Shown: positions 50,277 to 58,332 of the stretch, piece after piece | Layout of the letters: each line of letters begins with the position of its first letter | How positions within the stretch are numbered: the first letter of the stretch is position 1 | NCBI GenBank assembly: GCA_036725345.1 | Contig: DAIMEJ010000001.1 | Location: forward strand, 434,001-498,000 | Source of the DNA: JAPLJU01 sp036725345 | GTDB lineage: Bacteria; Desulfobacterota; Syntrophia; Syntrophales; UBA2192 | Direction: 5' to 3' | DNA: 64,000 nt | The notes under the pieces: generated by a model | The model's database searches: none | What the model saw: only the letters and a program-made list of their open reading frames with translations | Told to the model about the DNA's origin: nothing | Position numbers and translations under genes: made by a program

Positions 50277-51170
50277 TCAAGGAGCGCTCGGCGCCATGGC
50301 GTCCTTCATCCATTCCATCGACGAGCCGTCGTAGACCTTCACGTTCTTGTAACCCAGAAGATCGGCCAGGGCTAACCACCAGCCTGTGCAGACCTTGCCC
50401 GTGTCGCAATAGACAACGATCTCGCGGGAGAGGTCGGACCCCACGACGGGCTTTGCGGCGGCCTCGATGCCCGCCTTGTCCTTGTAAGTGCCGTCCGGGT
50501 TAAAGAGAAGAGCCGCAGGCAGGTTCACGGCCCCCTTGATGCGGCCGGTCTTTGCGACGAAGCCGAGTTTCTTCTCACCCTTGTAAAACTCGGGGGCACG
50601 CACATCGACGATCAGTGCCTTGTCCAGGGCACCCAGGGTATAGGCCTTGTTCACGACAATGGCTTTGTTGAATTTGCCGTTGTATGCCTTCTTCTTGGGA
50701 ACAACCTTGTCCTTGGAGACGGGTTTTTTCTCCGCCACCCACTTGTCGTAGCCGCCGTCGAGGACCGCCACGTTATCGACGCCGGCGTACTTCAGCGTGA
50801 AGGCGACTCTCGTAGAGTCCCAGCGATCCGGAACCGCCGCATTCTTCCCAACGACGACGACCCACGACATGGGCTCGATGCCCACGGAGGAGATCACGTC
50901 CCGGAGGTCCTCGTCGGCCGGAAGCTCATTCAGAAGCTCGCCTTTCTTGATGGCCCACGAGCCGTAAAACACGTTGACGGCGCCCGGAATGTGGCCGGCG
51001 CCGTATTCCTCGGGCTTGCGGACGTCCACGATGACCAGTTTAGGGTTTTTCAGGTTCTTCTCCAGCCAGCCCGTCGACTCGAAGGGCGCGATGTCCCTCG
51101 CGGAGGCGGCCGCCGGCACCAGAAACATCAAGACCATGCACAAAGCTACAACAAACTTCATTTTTTTCAT
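50277..51170 (-). CDS. Periplasmic tandem-rhodanese sulfurtransferase
   Basis: 297 residues. Signal peptide (about 1-24, ending AASA), first rhodanese domain (about 28-145; VIVDVRKPEEYGAGHIPGAV, VVVVGKN without Cys) and second domain (about 165-290; ALIVDVRAPEFYKGEKKLG, RIKGAVNLP) with the active loop VVYCDTGKVCTGWW. The two-domain layout with Cys only in the second is that of thiosulfate/3-mercaptopyruvate sulfurtransferases; here it is secreted. GGAGGATGAC precedes the ATG, nine bases after the stop of the undecaheme cytochrome gene. Confidence 0.9.
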   Translation of the reverse strand: MKKMKFVVALCMVLMFLVPAAASARDIAPFESTGWLEKNLKNPKLVIVDVRKPEEYGAGHIPGAVNVFYGSWAIKKGELLNELPADEDLRDVISSVGIEPMSWVVVVGKNAAVPDRWDSTRVAFTLKYAGVDNVAVLDGGYDKWVAEKKPVSKDKVVPKKKAYNGKFNKAIVVNKAYTLGALDKALIVDVRAPEFYKGEKKLGFVAKTGRIKGAVNLPAALLFNPDGTYKDKAGIEAAAKPVVGSDLSREIVVYCDTGKVCTGWWLALADLLGYKNVKVYDGSSMEWMKDAMAPSAP

Positions 51171-51179
51171 GTCATCCTC

Positions 51180-52430
51180 CTATCTTGAAATGGGTATGGG
51201 CTTCAATTCATACACGAGACCTTCATTGGCCTTGGAACCGTTCGGGATGAGCCTGTCTCTCGTCAGGAAATCTTTTTTGTCTACATGGCAGGTGTCGCAG
51301 TTGCGGGTCCGCTCCGTGCGCTTCTTGATGTTGTGGACGGCCGAGTCCCAGTAATTCGGGAGCTTGTCAAAGTGTTCCATCTTGATGCCGGCCTTCGCGA
51401 AGGTGTCTCTCACCGTCGGGATGAGCCTCAGGGTGGTCATCTCCTTTTGTGTTCTCGGGTTCCGGCCGATGAAAATCTCCGCTTTGGCCTTCGATCCCGT
51501 CGGGTGGCAATCGTAGCACTGCCGGTACGGGCCCGAAGAGTGGCAGCTCTGACAGCTGGCCTTCCCCCGGTGCTTATCGTGGGAAACCCTGGCCGTCAGC
51601 TTCGCCTCGCCTCCCGGCTTGTGGCAGTTTTCACATCTCGGTCTCTGCTTCACCTCGTTCTTGGAGAGGTACTTCTGCCCGTCGCCGTGCATCTCCTCCT
51701 TCTTGTGGCACTCCAGGCACATCATGCCCTTCTGGTAATGGACGTCGACGCTCCCCCCGTACTCTCCTGTGTATTCCGGGTACACGCGGCCCCCGTGGCA
51801 GAAAGCGCAGGTCTTCCCCTCGTTTTTCTTGACGTACTTGTGCCCCTCGATGAGGCCAACGCTGATCCCGCCGACGGCGGGGCTACGGACATGGCAGTCG
51901 CCGCAGGAGGCGTGGCAGGTGCGGCAGGATTTCTCGAAGACTTTTTCATCGAAGGTCTTGACCTCGGCGTCACTGAAGCGGCCCGCGACGCCATGTTTCT
52001 GGCCCGCGGACGTATAATGAAGGGATTTGCCGTAGTTCTCCGCAATGGGTTTGTGGCACATGCCGCAGAGTTTGAGGTTGTCCGAAGGTTTCTTCACGAT
52101 CCCGTCGTGAGCCGCCTTCACGTCCGTCGCCGCGGCGTCGCCCTTGTGGCAGAAGACGCAGCCCATCCTGAAGTGAACATCTTTGCCGATCAGTTCCTTG
52201 TCGACCAGGAAACCCTTGTAATAGGTCTCCGCCGTAACCGGCGGAGGCGCCCCTGCTCACCCTTCCCCCTCGCCGCCGATTTCGGGAAGCTTACAGAGCT
52301 TCTTCAGCTGTTCCCCGTCGGTGTGGCAGTTGATGCACCCGTTACCATTCGTCGCTTTGAGGTTGGATGAATATAAAAAGACCGGGACGACCGTAAGAAG
52401 AACGGCAAGAAACACGCTTCTTTTGGGCAT
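51180..52430 (-). CDS. Candidate selenocysteine-containing undecaheme cytochrome c
   Basis: 417 codons from the ATG at 52430 (AAGGAGG five bases upstream) to a TAG, interrupted by one in-frame TGA at codon 58 (52259-52257). Before it lie a signal peptide (about 1-27) and heme motif CINCH (32-36); after it ten motifs: CVFCH, CGMCH, CRTCH, CGDCH, CAFCH, CLECH, CENCH, CQSCH, CYDCH, CDTCH. The TGA context is GEGEG-U-AGAPPP. A 7-bp hairpin at SECIS spacing follows (52227-52246). If translation began after the TGA (first in-frame ATG 52166) the cytochrome would have no signal peptide and could not mature. A nonsense mutation is the alternative; the frame is otherwise perfectly kept. First gene of the operon. 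Confidence 0.72.
52227..52259 (-). promoter_or_regulatory. In-frame TGA with SECIS-like hairpin
   Basis: On the minus strand TGA is followed by ten bases, then CTCCGCC, loop GGTTAC, GGCGGAG: a perfect 7-bp stem. The loop begins 17 bases after TGA and has G in its first two positions, both within the rules described for bacterial SECIS elements (apical loop roughly 16-37 bases from UGA, G at loop position 1 or 2). Confidence 0.6.
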
Positions 52431-52457
52431 CCTCCCCTCCTTTTGAGACCATTGAAA

Positions 52458-52486
52458 ATACTACAGGTGAGACAGACGAAAGTCAA
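52458..52486 (-). promoter_or_regulatory. Promoter of the cytochrome-rhodanese operon
   Basis: Minus-strand TTGACT (52486-52481), 17-base spacer, TAGTAT (52463-52458), about 28 bases before the start codon at 52430. No other good promoter is seen within the five-gene unit. Confidence 0.6.
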
Positions 52487-52581
52487 TTTTTTTGTAGGTG
52501 GTTACCGTGGGAATTGGCCTGAAATGGCGGGTTTTGGGGTGGCGGTCACGGCAAGGGGAAACGATCGGGGAGTAACGTTCT

Positions 52582-52605
52582 AAAAAAAAGCCCCTTTCAG
52601 GGGCT
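52582..52605 (-). terminator. Terminator of dksA-like gene
   Basis: Minus-strand AGCCCC-TGAAA-GGGGCT stem followed by seven T residues, 75 bases after the dksA-like stop; it insulates the cytochrome operon. Confidence 0.85.
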
Positions 52606-52679
52606 GTGGAAAACGGCGGGGAAAAACGACTTGATTGCGCTCTGCGGAACGTCTGGTCTGTCGGAGCTGGCAGTGTTAC

Positions 52680-53072
52680 TCATTCTGCAAAGGACAGGGA
52701 GGGGACACTGGCGAGTCCGCGCATTTTCTGGCGTCTCTCCTCGAGGGTTTTGCATTGAATGCAGTAGGTCGTCACGGGCCGTGCCTTGAGTCTCTGCAGG
52801 GAAATGGGCTCCTCGCATTCCTCACAGATGCCGAAAGTGCCTTCTTCGATCCGCTGGAGGGCTTCCCTCATCTTGAATATCAACTTGCGCTCCCTTTCCC
52901 GGATTCTCAATTCGAGGTTTCGCTCGCTCTCCTGTGAGGCCCTGTCGTTTGGGTCGGCAAAAACTTCTTCCTCGCCGGCCATCTCGCTCACGGTCCTGCC
53001 TGCGCCCTTTATGAGCTCATCGATTCGTTCATTGAGCAACTTCTTGAAATACTTTAATTCCTGCGGTTTCAT
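52680..53072 (-). CDS. dksA: DksA/TraR-family zinc-finger transcription factor
   Basis: 130 residues. Helical hairpin (about 1-75) with FADPNDRASQESERNLELRI at the tip, including the acidic DPND(R)AS of the DksA coiled-coil tip, and a C4 zinc finger CEECEEP ... CIQC (about 84-105). DksA binds the secondary channel of RNA polymerase and works with ppGpp. The tip acid and zinc ligands are intact. Start ATG at 53072. It reads away from the Sir2 gene and ends in its own terminator. Confidence 0.9.
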   Translation of the reverse strand: MKPQELKYFKKLLNERIDELIKGAGRTVSEMAGEEEVFADPNDRASQESERNLELRIRERERKLIFKMREALQRIEEGTFGICEECEEPISLQRLKARPVTTYCIQCKTLEERRQKMRGLASVPSLSFAE

Positions 53073-53309
53073 AGATCCTCACCTGTCTTCACGCTGCCTT
53101 CTATACCTCATCTGGAATAGAAGGCTCGCCTTCAGTCCTCATTATACAGGAACCATGCCAGATATCAGGCTTTTCAGGAACGCGGCTCCCGTCAAACGGG
53201 AGCCTGAAGGCGTTCCCCTGGACAAGATCAGTTTTTCCTGTCATTTTACGCTGCGATATCATATATACCCTCGCACTCTTGACGGTGAGGTTCTACGGAG
53301 GAGGCGGCC

Positions 53310-54008
53310 ATGAGAATTGACCCTTCGGCTTATAAAAACATCGTTTTTTTCACGGGGGCGGGGATGTCAGCGGAAAGCGGCATTCCCACCTACCGGGGAA
53401 GCGGCGGTGTCTGGAGCCAGTACCGCTGGCAGGAGTACGCCTGTCAGACGGCCTTCGATGAGGACCCCCGGAAGGTCCTCGCTTTCCATGAACTCAGGCG
53501 GCAGGCGGTGCTGGCCTGCAAACCCCATGCGGGGCACGATGTGATCGCCGGGGTGGAGAAAGCGCACCCGGGCGTCACCGTCGTCACCCAGAACATCGAC
53601 GGCATGCATCAGCGAGCGGGGAACAGGGGGGTCATCGAGCTTCACGGGAGCCTCTGGCGGCTTCGCTGCCCATGGCACGGGGTCATAGAAGATATCGGGG
53701 AGAAATACCAGGGCTACAAATGCCGGGAATGCGGGATCTGGCTCCGGCCGGACATCGTCTGGTTCGGGGACAGTCTCAATCCCGGGGTCGTCGGCGAGGC
53801 GACAGGCGCCATCCGGAAGTGCGACCTCTTGATCAGCATCGGGACCTCAGGCGTTGTCTGGCCCGCAGCGGGTTTCCCGCAGATCGCCCGGGATAACGGC
53901 GCACGGCTCATCGAAATCAATCCGGAACCGAACGAAATGTCGCACCTGTATGATGAAACGATCCGCGCCGGCGCCGGTGCGGCCCTGCCGGAGCTTTTCA
54001 AGAAATGA
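53310..54008 (+). CDS. cobB: Sir2-family NAD-dependent deacylase
   Basis: 232 residues. NAD site GAGMSAESGIPTYRG (about 12-26), TQNIDGMHQRAG (about 96-107) with the catalytic His in ELHGS, CxWH and CREC as a shortened zinc site, GTSGVVWPAAGFP, and EINPEPN. Class III sirtuins carry a Tyr-x-x-Arg pair that selects acidic acyl groups; here it reads His60-E-L-Arg63, so Arg is kept and Tyr is changed. Lysine deacylation in the cytoplasm is expected. GGAGGAGGCGGCC precedes the ATG. It begins a rightward run of three genes. Confidence 0.9.
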   Translation: MRIDPSAYKNIVFFTGAGMSAESGIPTYRGSGGVWSQYRWQEYACQTAFDEDPRKVLAFHELRRQAVLACKPHAGHDVIAGVEKAHPGVTVVTQNIDGMHQRAGNRGVIELHGSLWRLRCPWHGVIEDIGEKYQGYKCRECGIWLRPDIVWFGDSLNPGVVGEATGAIRKCDLLISIGTSGVVWPAAGFPQIARDNGARLIEINPEPNEMSHLYDETIRAGAGAALPELFKK

Positions 54009-54049
54009 TAGAAATACACCGGGAATAACGGAAAGGAGATCGGACTGCG

Positions 54050-54625
54050 ATGAAAGTGGTGGCCATCAACGGAAGCTCGAGGAAGGACGGCAATACGGCA
54101 ATCCTGCTCAACGCGGTCATGGAGGAACTGAAAAAAGAACGCATCGAAACGGAACTGCTCCAGATGGCGGGCCAGAACCTCCAGGGATGCGTTGCCTGTT
54201 ACAAGTGCTTCAAGAACAAGGACGGCCGGTGCGTCAACGAAAAGGATAAAATGAACGAATACATCGGGAAGATGCGCGAGGCCGACGGGATACTCCTCGG
54301 GTCCCCCACGTACTTCTCCGATGTCACCTCGAACATGAGGGCCCTGATCGAGCGCTGCGGATTCGTCGGCCGGGCGAATGACTACATTCTGAAACGAAAG
54401 GTCGGCTCTTCCGTAGTGGCCGTGAGGCGGGCCGGCGCCATACCCGCCTTCAACTCCATGAACCTCTTTCTGCACTACATGCAGATGATCCTGCCGGGCT
54501 CGAGCTACTGGAACATCGGCATCGGCAGAGACCCCGGCGAGGTGCTGAAGGACGCCGAGGGACTACAGACCATGAAGACCCTGGGCGAAAACATGGCCTG
54601 GCTTCTCAAAAAACTTCACGGTTGA
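54050..54625 (+). CDS. NADPH-dependent FMN reductase / iron-sulfur flavoprotein-like
   Basis: 191 residues of the flavodoxin-like fold. FMN phosphate loop NGSSRKDGNT (about 7-16), GSPTYFSDVTSNMRALIER (about 84-102), and a compact cysteine set CVACYKCFKNKDGRC (about 46-60), with four Cys as in iron-sulfur flavoproteins but with altered last spacing. It may reduce small molecules with a flavin and perhaps a cluster. Start ATG at 54050 with AAAGGAG upstream; 41 bases after the Sir2 gene and 24 before the transporter. Confidence 0.85.
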   Translation: MKVVAINGSSRKDGNTAILLNAVMEELKKERIETELLQMAGQNLQGCVACYKCFKNKDGRCVNEKDKMNEYIGKMREADGILLGSPTYFSDVTSNMRALIERCGFVGRANDYILKRKVGSSVVAVRRAGAIPAFNSMNLFLHYMQMILPGSSYWNIGIGRDPGEVLKDAEGLQTMKTLGENMAWLLKKLHG

Positions 54626-54649
54626 AAGAACCGTGCCGGGGGAGCATGC

Positions 54650-55885
54650 ATGAAACCTCGTGCGGCCTTTCACCTGGCCTGGATCATTCTCGCTGTCTGC
54701 TTTGCCAACCTGTTCGTCAATTACTCCGCCAGGCTGGGCTACGGTGTTGTCCTGCCTGAAATGATCAGGGACCTGGGTTTCAGCCGGACGGATGCCGGGT
54801 CCATCTACAACACCTATCTGTTCTCCTACATTCTCCTCACGCCCCTGGCAGGACACCTGACGGACCGCTTCGGCGCGCGCCTGGTGATAACGTTCTGCTC
54901 CCTCGTCCTCGGGGCGGGACTTCTGCTCATGGGCCGGGTGGACTCCCTTTATCTTGCCTGCTTCGCGTACGGCGTCGTGGGCCTGGGGGCCACGGGGATG
55001 TGGACACCCGTCATCACGGTCGTCCAGCGATGGTTCGCCCCGCACCGCAGGGGGCTCGCCCTCGGCATCCTCTCGACGGGCTTTGGACTAGGGTTTGCGG
55101 CCATGGGGGCGGCTTTCCCCTGGATTGTCCGGCACTTCACATGGAGGCACGCCTGGTATTTCACCGGTGCCGCGGCCCTCGTCATGGTGCTGGCCAACGG
55201 TCTTTTTCTCAGGCGGGATCCTGAATCGACGGGTGTGCGACCCTGGGGCGAGACAAAGACGCAGAGACACAACACACCGGCGAAGGGTCAGGCCGCGGTG
55301 CGTTATTCCGCATCGGAAATTTTCCGGGACCGGGTTTTCTGGATGATCGGCATTTCCTACCTGCTGATTTCATACAGCCTCTACGGCATCACGACCTTCA
55401 TGGTTGATTACGCACGTTACGAACTCGGCCTGTCCCTTGAGAAGGCAAGTTCCCTTGCCACGGTCCACGGCATCGCACAGGTCGCTGGCGTCCTGACCGT
55501 GCTCCCCCTGTCGGATTACATCGGCCGCCGCAAGACGATCCTGTTATCCAACGCCTTCGTCGCCCTTGCGGTCATCGGGATCCTGACGCAGGGGACCTCC
55601 TGGCTCATGCTGTCTTTGTTCGTTGCCCTCCTGGCGGTATTCTACGGTGTCACCTTCCCCGTCTACGGGGCCTGCGCCGGGGACTACTTCAGAAAAGAAA
55701 TCATGGGTACGGTCATCGGCGCCTGGACCCCCTTCTACGGGCTCGGCGCCATATTGTCTCACTGGATAGGCGGAATGCTCCGGGATGCGCAGGAAAGTTA
55801 TGGTCCGGCCTTCGCGCTGGACGCGCTGGCGGCCTTTTTAGCGGTCGGGTTTTTCTTCTTTGTCAAACCGTTGTCAAAAAGATAA
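54650..55885 (+). CDS. MFS transporter (MCT/oxalate-formate type)
   Basis: 411 residues, 12 spans. LTPLAGHLTDRFGARLVI (about 64-81) is the loop 2-3 MFS motif, GATGMWTPVITVVQRWFAPHRRGLALGI the region following span 4, and DYIGRRKTILLSN the second-half motif. The sequence style matches monocarboxylate or oxalate/formate exchangers. Substrate not determined. The ATG at 54650 follows GGGGGAG. Last of three rightward genes; no clear T-run terminator, but a structured segment follows. Confidence 0.85.
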   Translation: MKPRAAFHLAWIILAVCFANLFVNYSARLGYGVVLPEMIRDLGFSRTDAGSIYNTYLFSYILLTPLAGHLTDRFGARLVITFCSLVLGAGLLLMGRVDSLYLACFAYGVVGLGATGMWTPVITVVQRWFAPHRRGLALGILSTGFGLGFAAMGAAFPWIVRHFTWRHAWYFTGAAALVMVLANGLFLRRDPESTGVRPWGETKTQRHNTPAKGQAAVRYSASEIFRDRVFWMIGISYLLISYSLYGITTFMVDYARYELGLSLEKASSLATVHGIAQVAGVLTVLPLSDYIGRRKTILLSNAFVALAVIGILTQGTSWLMLSLFVALLAVFYGVTFPVYGACAGDYFRKEIMGTVIGAWTPFYGLGAILSHWIGGMLRDAQESYGPAFALDALAAFLAVGFFFFVKPLSKR

Positions 55886-56541
55886 CAGCGTTGATGGGCG
55901 CAGGAAAAACAATTGAGCGGGGTGCTGGTTCGGGATCTGACCCCAGAAACAGCCCTGCCCTACCGATTACCACGGGGCAAAGGAGGAGGGGAAAACCCCA
56001 TTTTAAGGCCAACAGTAAAGGAGGGGGAAACTGTCAACCTTAACGGTCGGTAGGGCCGGGGCGAGATATAACCTTCTTAATGTGTAAAGAGCTTTTTTAA
56101 CGAATCTGACGTCTTATTTATTATGCACTTACCGTGCCGACTTGATAATTTTTTTTTAATACCCCGATTACATTAAGAATTTTATGTTATTTTTTTCATG
56201 CTGCCCTGACCTTGCAACCCCCCTCAGGCAATAATTGTCGAAAAATCCGCACCTCTGCAGCAAAAACATTATCAAAACGAATTGTTACGCATACCCCGCC
56301 TGGATACCATTCGACAAATTTGTCTGACAGGAAAAAACATCGCATTATTTCTATGATAACGTTTCATCTCATTGAATTTGAATTATAATTTACAATTATT
56401 TTTCTTCAGTAAAGGAGGGACATTTCAGGTCTTATCAGTCACCAAGACGGGGGGGCCATCAGGCGGGCTGTCTGGACGGGATTTCCTGTGACGAAAATCC
56501 TGCCGTTGTGGCAGGTATTCTCCTGTCCGACCCCGTGCCCG
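55886..56541. other. Convergent intergenic region
   Basis: 650 bases between the MFS gene and the leftward deoxyhypusine-synthase-like gene. It holds the structured GGA-rich segment (55952-56062), then about 330 bases of AT-rich sequence without features, and another AAAGGAGGGA at 56410. No gene is seen. Confidence 0.5.
55952..56062 (+). ncRNA. Possible structured RNA with GGA-rich loops
   Basis: An outer stem pairs GCCCTGCCCTACCGA (55952-55966) with TCGGTAGGGCCGGGGC (56047-56062), about 15 bp with one bulge. Inside are GGGG-AAAA-CCCC (55988-55999) and ACAGT...ACTGT (56012-56034), giving a three-way-junction-like fold. Single-stranded parts carry AAAGGAGGAGG and AAAGGAGGGGG, GGA motifs of the kind bound by CsrA/RsmA proteins. 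It could be a regulatory RNA or an elaborate convergent terminator; no family matched. Confidence 0.35.
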
Positions 56542-57552
56542 CTATTTTGCGGCAAGCACGTAGGCGAACATCAATGGGGCTACGATGGTCGCATCCGATT
56601 CAATATGGAATTTGGGCGTGGCGGCCGACAGTTTCCCCCACGTGATCTTTTCGTTGGGCGAAGCGCCGCTGTAGGAGCCGTAAGAAGTCGTGCTGTCCGA
56701 TATCTGGCAAAAATAACCCCAGTATTTGCACTTTTGTCTCAAATCCTGCTGGATCAGAGGCACGACGCAGACGGCAAAGTCCCCGGCGATGCCGCCGCCT
56801 ATCTGGAAAAACCCGACGGTCCCCTTCCTCGTGTTCTGGAGGTACCAGTCAATCAGGAAATTCATCTGCTCGAGGCCCGACTTCACGGTCATGAGATGGG
56901 GGAGCAGCTTTCTCCGTGATGCCGCGGCAATGTAGTTCCCCAGCGTGGAATCCTCCCAGCCGGGTGTCCATATCGGGATGTTTTTCCTGCAGGCCGCGAC
57001 GACCCAAGAGTTTGCTGGATCGATTTCATAGTAAGGCTTGAGATCGCCACGGCGGATCATCTGATAAAAAAACTCGTAGGGAAAGAATCGCTGCCCCTTC
57101 TGCTCGGCCCTCCTGACGCAGTCGAGGAGATGACCCTGCACCCGGTGCATTGCCTCACCCTCCGGAATACAGGTATCGGTGACGCGGTTCAGGCCTCTTC
57201 TGTAAAGCTTCTCCTCGTCCCGGGGCGCCAGCTGCCGGTAGTGGGGAATGTGCACGTAGTGATTGTGGGCAATGAGGTTGAAGATGTCCTCTTCGAGATT
57301 CGCACCGGTCGTGCAGATGGCGTGCACCTTGTCTCTCCGGATCATCTCCGCCAGGGTGCCGCCAATCTCCGCCGTGCTCATGGCGCCGGCCATGGCCAGG
57401 AACATCCGGTTCCCCTTGCGGAGATGCTCGATATAGGCCTGCGACGCCGCCTTCAGGGCGTAGGCATTGAAGTGCGAGAAATGGTTGTCGATGAAATCCC
57501 GGACAGGGCGGTAATCGGAACTCCCCTTCCTGCCCGTCCTCTTTCTTTTCAT
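56542..57552 (-). CDS. Deoxyhypusine synthase-family protein
   Basis: 336 residues. Family landmarks: FLAMAGAMSTAEIGGTLAEMI (about 50-70), ICTTGANLEEDIFN with NAD contacts (about 79-92), WVVAACRKNIPIWTPGWEDS (about 183-202), FQIGGGIAGDF, and SGASPNEKITWGKLS with the lysine that forms the covalent intermediate. In eukaryotes and archaea it modifies eIF5A with spermidine; bacteria lack eIF5A, and bacterial members are thought to make homospermidine or other polyamines. The ATG at 57552 has AAGGGGGG four bases before, so it is preferred to the one at 57579. Confidence 0.88.
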   Translation of the reverse strand: MKRKRTGRKGSSDYRPVRDFIDNHFSHFNAYALKAASQAYIEHLRKGNRMFLAMAGAMSTAEIGGTLAEMIRRDKVHAICTTGANLEEDIFNLIAHNHYVHIPHYRQLAPRDEEKLYRRGLNRVTDTCIPEGEAMHRVQGHLLDCVRRAEQKGQRFFPYEFFYQMIRRGDLKPYYEIDPANSWVVAACRKNIPIWTPGWEDSTLGNYIAAASRRKLLPHLMTVKSGLEQMNFLIDWYLQNTRKGTVGFFQIGGGIAGDFAVCVVPLIQQDLRQKCKYWGYFCQISDSTTSYGSYSGASPNEKITWGKLSAATPKFHIESDATIVAPLMFAYVLAAK

Positions 57553-57787
57553 GATCCCCCCTTGTTCGCGACCCATCATGAAAAAAAACGAACGAAAACA
57601 TCGATTCGTGGACGCGTGAAGGTCCCCGGCAGTAAGAACAAGGAATCGTTAACTCAAATTTTGAAATTATTCAAGACGATTTTTGTTTCAGGCCGGATTT
57701 TTCGTCCGGTGATTTCGAAATGCGCAGGTCGTGTGCAATAAAAAAGACGATTCTGAAAGCGGCGCGTGAAGCCTTCGCGCAGGCATG

Positions 57788-58309
57788 TCAATCAATGTGC
57801 ACCATCATTCTCTCTTCGTCCCCCGGCTCCACGACAATGCCCACTCTCTTTTTGCTCCCTCCCTCGCCGAGGAGGTACCACCGCTTCTCGAGCTCCTCTT
57901 TCGTCATGAATCCGTAGGTCCCGAATCGCAGCGCCGGGTCCATGAAATAGATTTTGTCGTCGTTGTAACCGATGGCCATCACGTAGTGCCCGTAATCCGT
58001 GCAGGCGTATGTTTCGGTCTTTTTCCGGCTCCAGGCCTGTATGATCAGGACCACCGGCTTTTCCGCCTTCAGGCACTCGATGAGCCCCTCGGAGGTCAGA
58101 TCGATCAGAAGCTCGGCTTTGAACCCCTCCGCCTGGAGAAACCGAACCATCTCCAGCTCGTCCACGCCGATCTTGCTGATCTTGAGTTCCCGGCAAAGCC
58201 TCGCGTACTGGTGTCTCCGGTTATGGTAACGAAGGATGGAGGAAACGCAGGCCGCACCGCAGTCGTCGTGGGTCCGCTGTTTCACCGTCGGGTAGTGCAT
58301 CATCTTCAT
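57788..58309 (-). CDS. C39-family cysteine peptidase-like protein
   Basis: 173 residues. QRTHDDCGAACVSSILRYH (about 11-29) places the catalytic Cys after the oxyanion residue as in C39 bacteriocin-leader peptidases; the His lies in DYGHYVMAIGYNDDKI (about 107-122), followed by the Asp of FMDPA. No ABC transporter or membrane span is attached, so it is a free-standing cytoplasmic member and may be a protease or a pseudoenzyme. Paired with the unknown gene 23 bases upstream. Start ATG at 58309. Confidence 0.82.
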   Translation of the reverse strand: MKMMHYPTVKQRTHDDCGAACVSSILRYHNRRHQYARLCRELKISKIGVDELEMVRFLQAEGFKAELLIDLTSEGLIECLKAEKPVVLIIQAWSRKKTETYACTDYGHYVMAIGYNDDKIYFMDPALRFGTYGFMTKEELEKRWYLLGEGGSKKRVGIVVEPGDEERMMVHID

Positions 58310-58332
58310 GTCGGGTCGCTCTTTCTCGTCGA

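Noticed and set aside
52166..52168. ATG at 52166 as start of a ten-heme cytochrome
   Set aside because: It would give no signal peptide and begin two residues before a heme motif, and has no ribosome site; the upstream frame supplies signal peptide, heme motif and ribosome site in phase.
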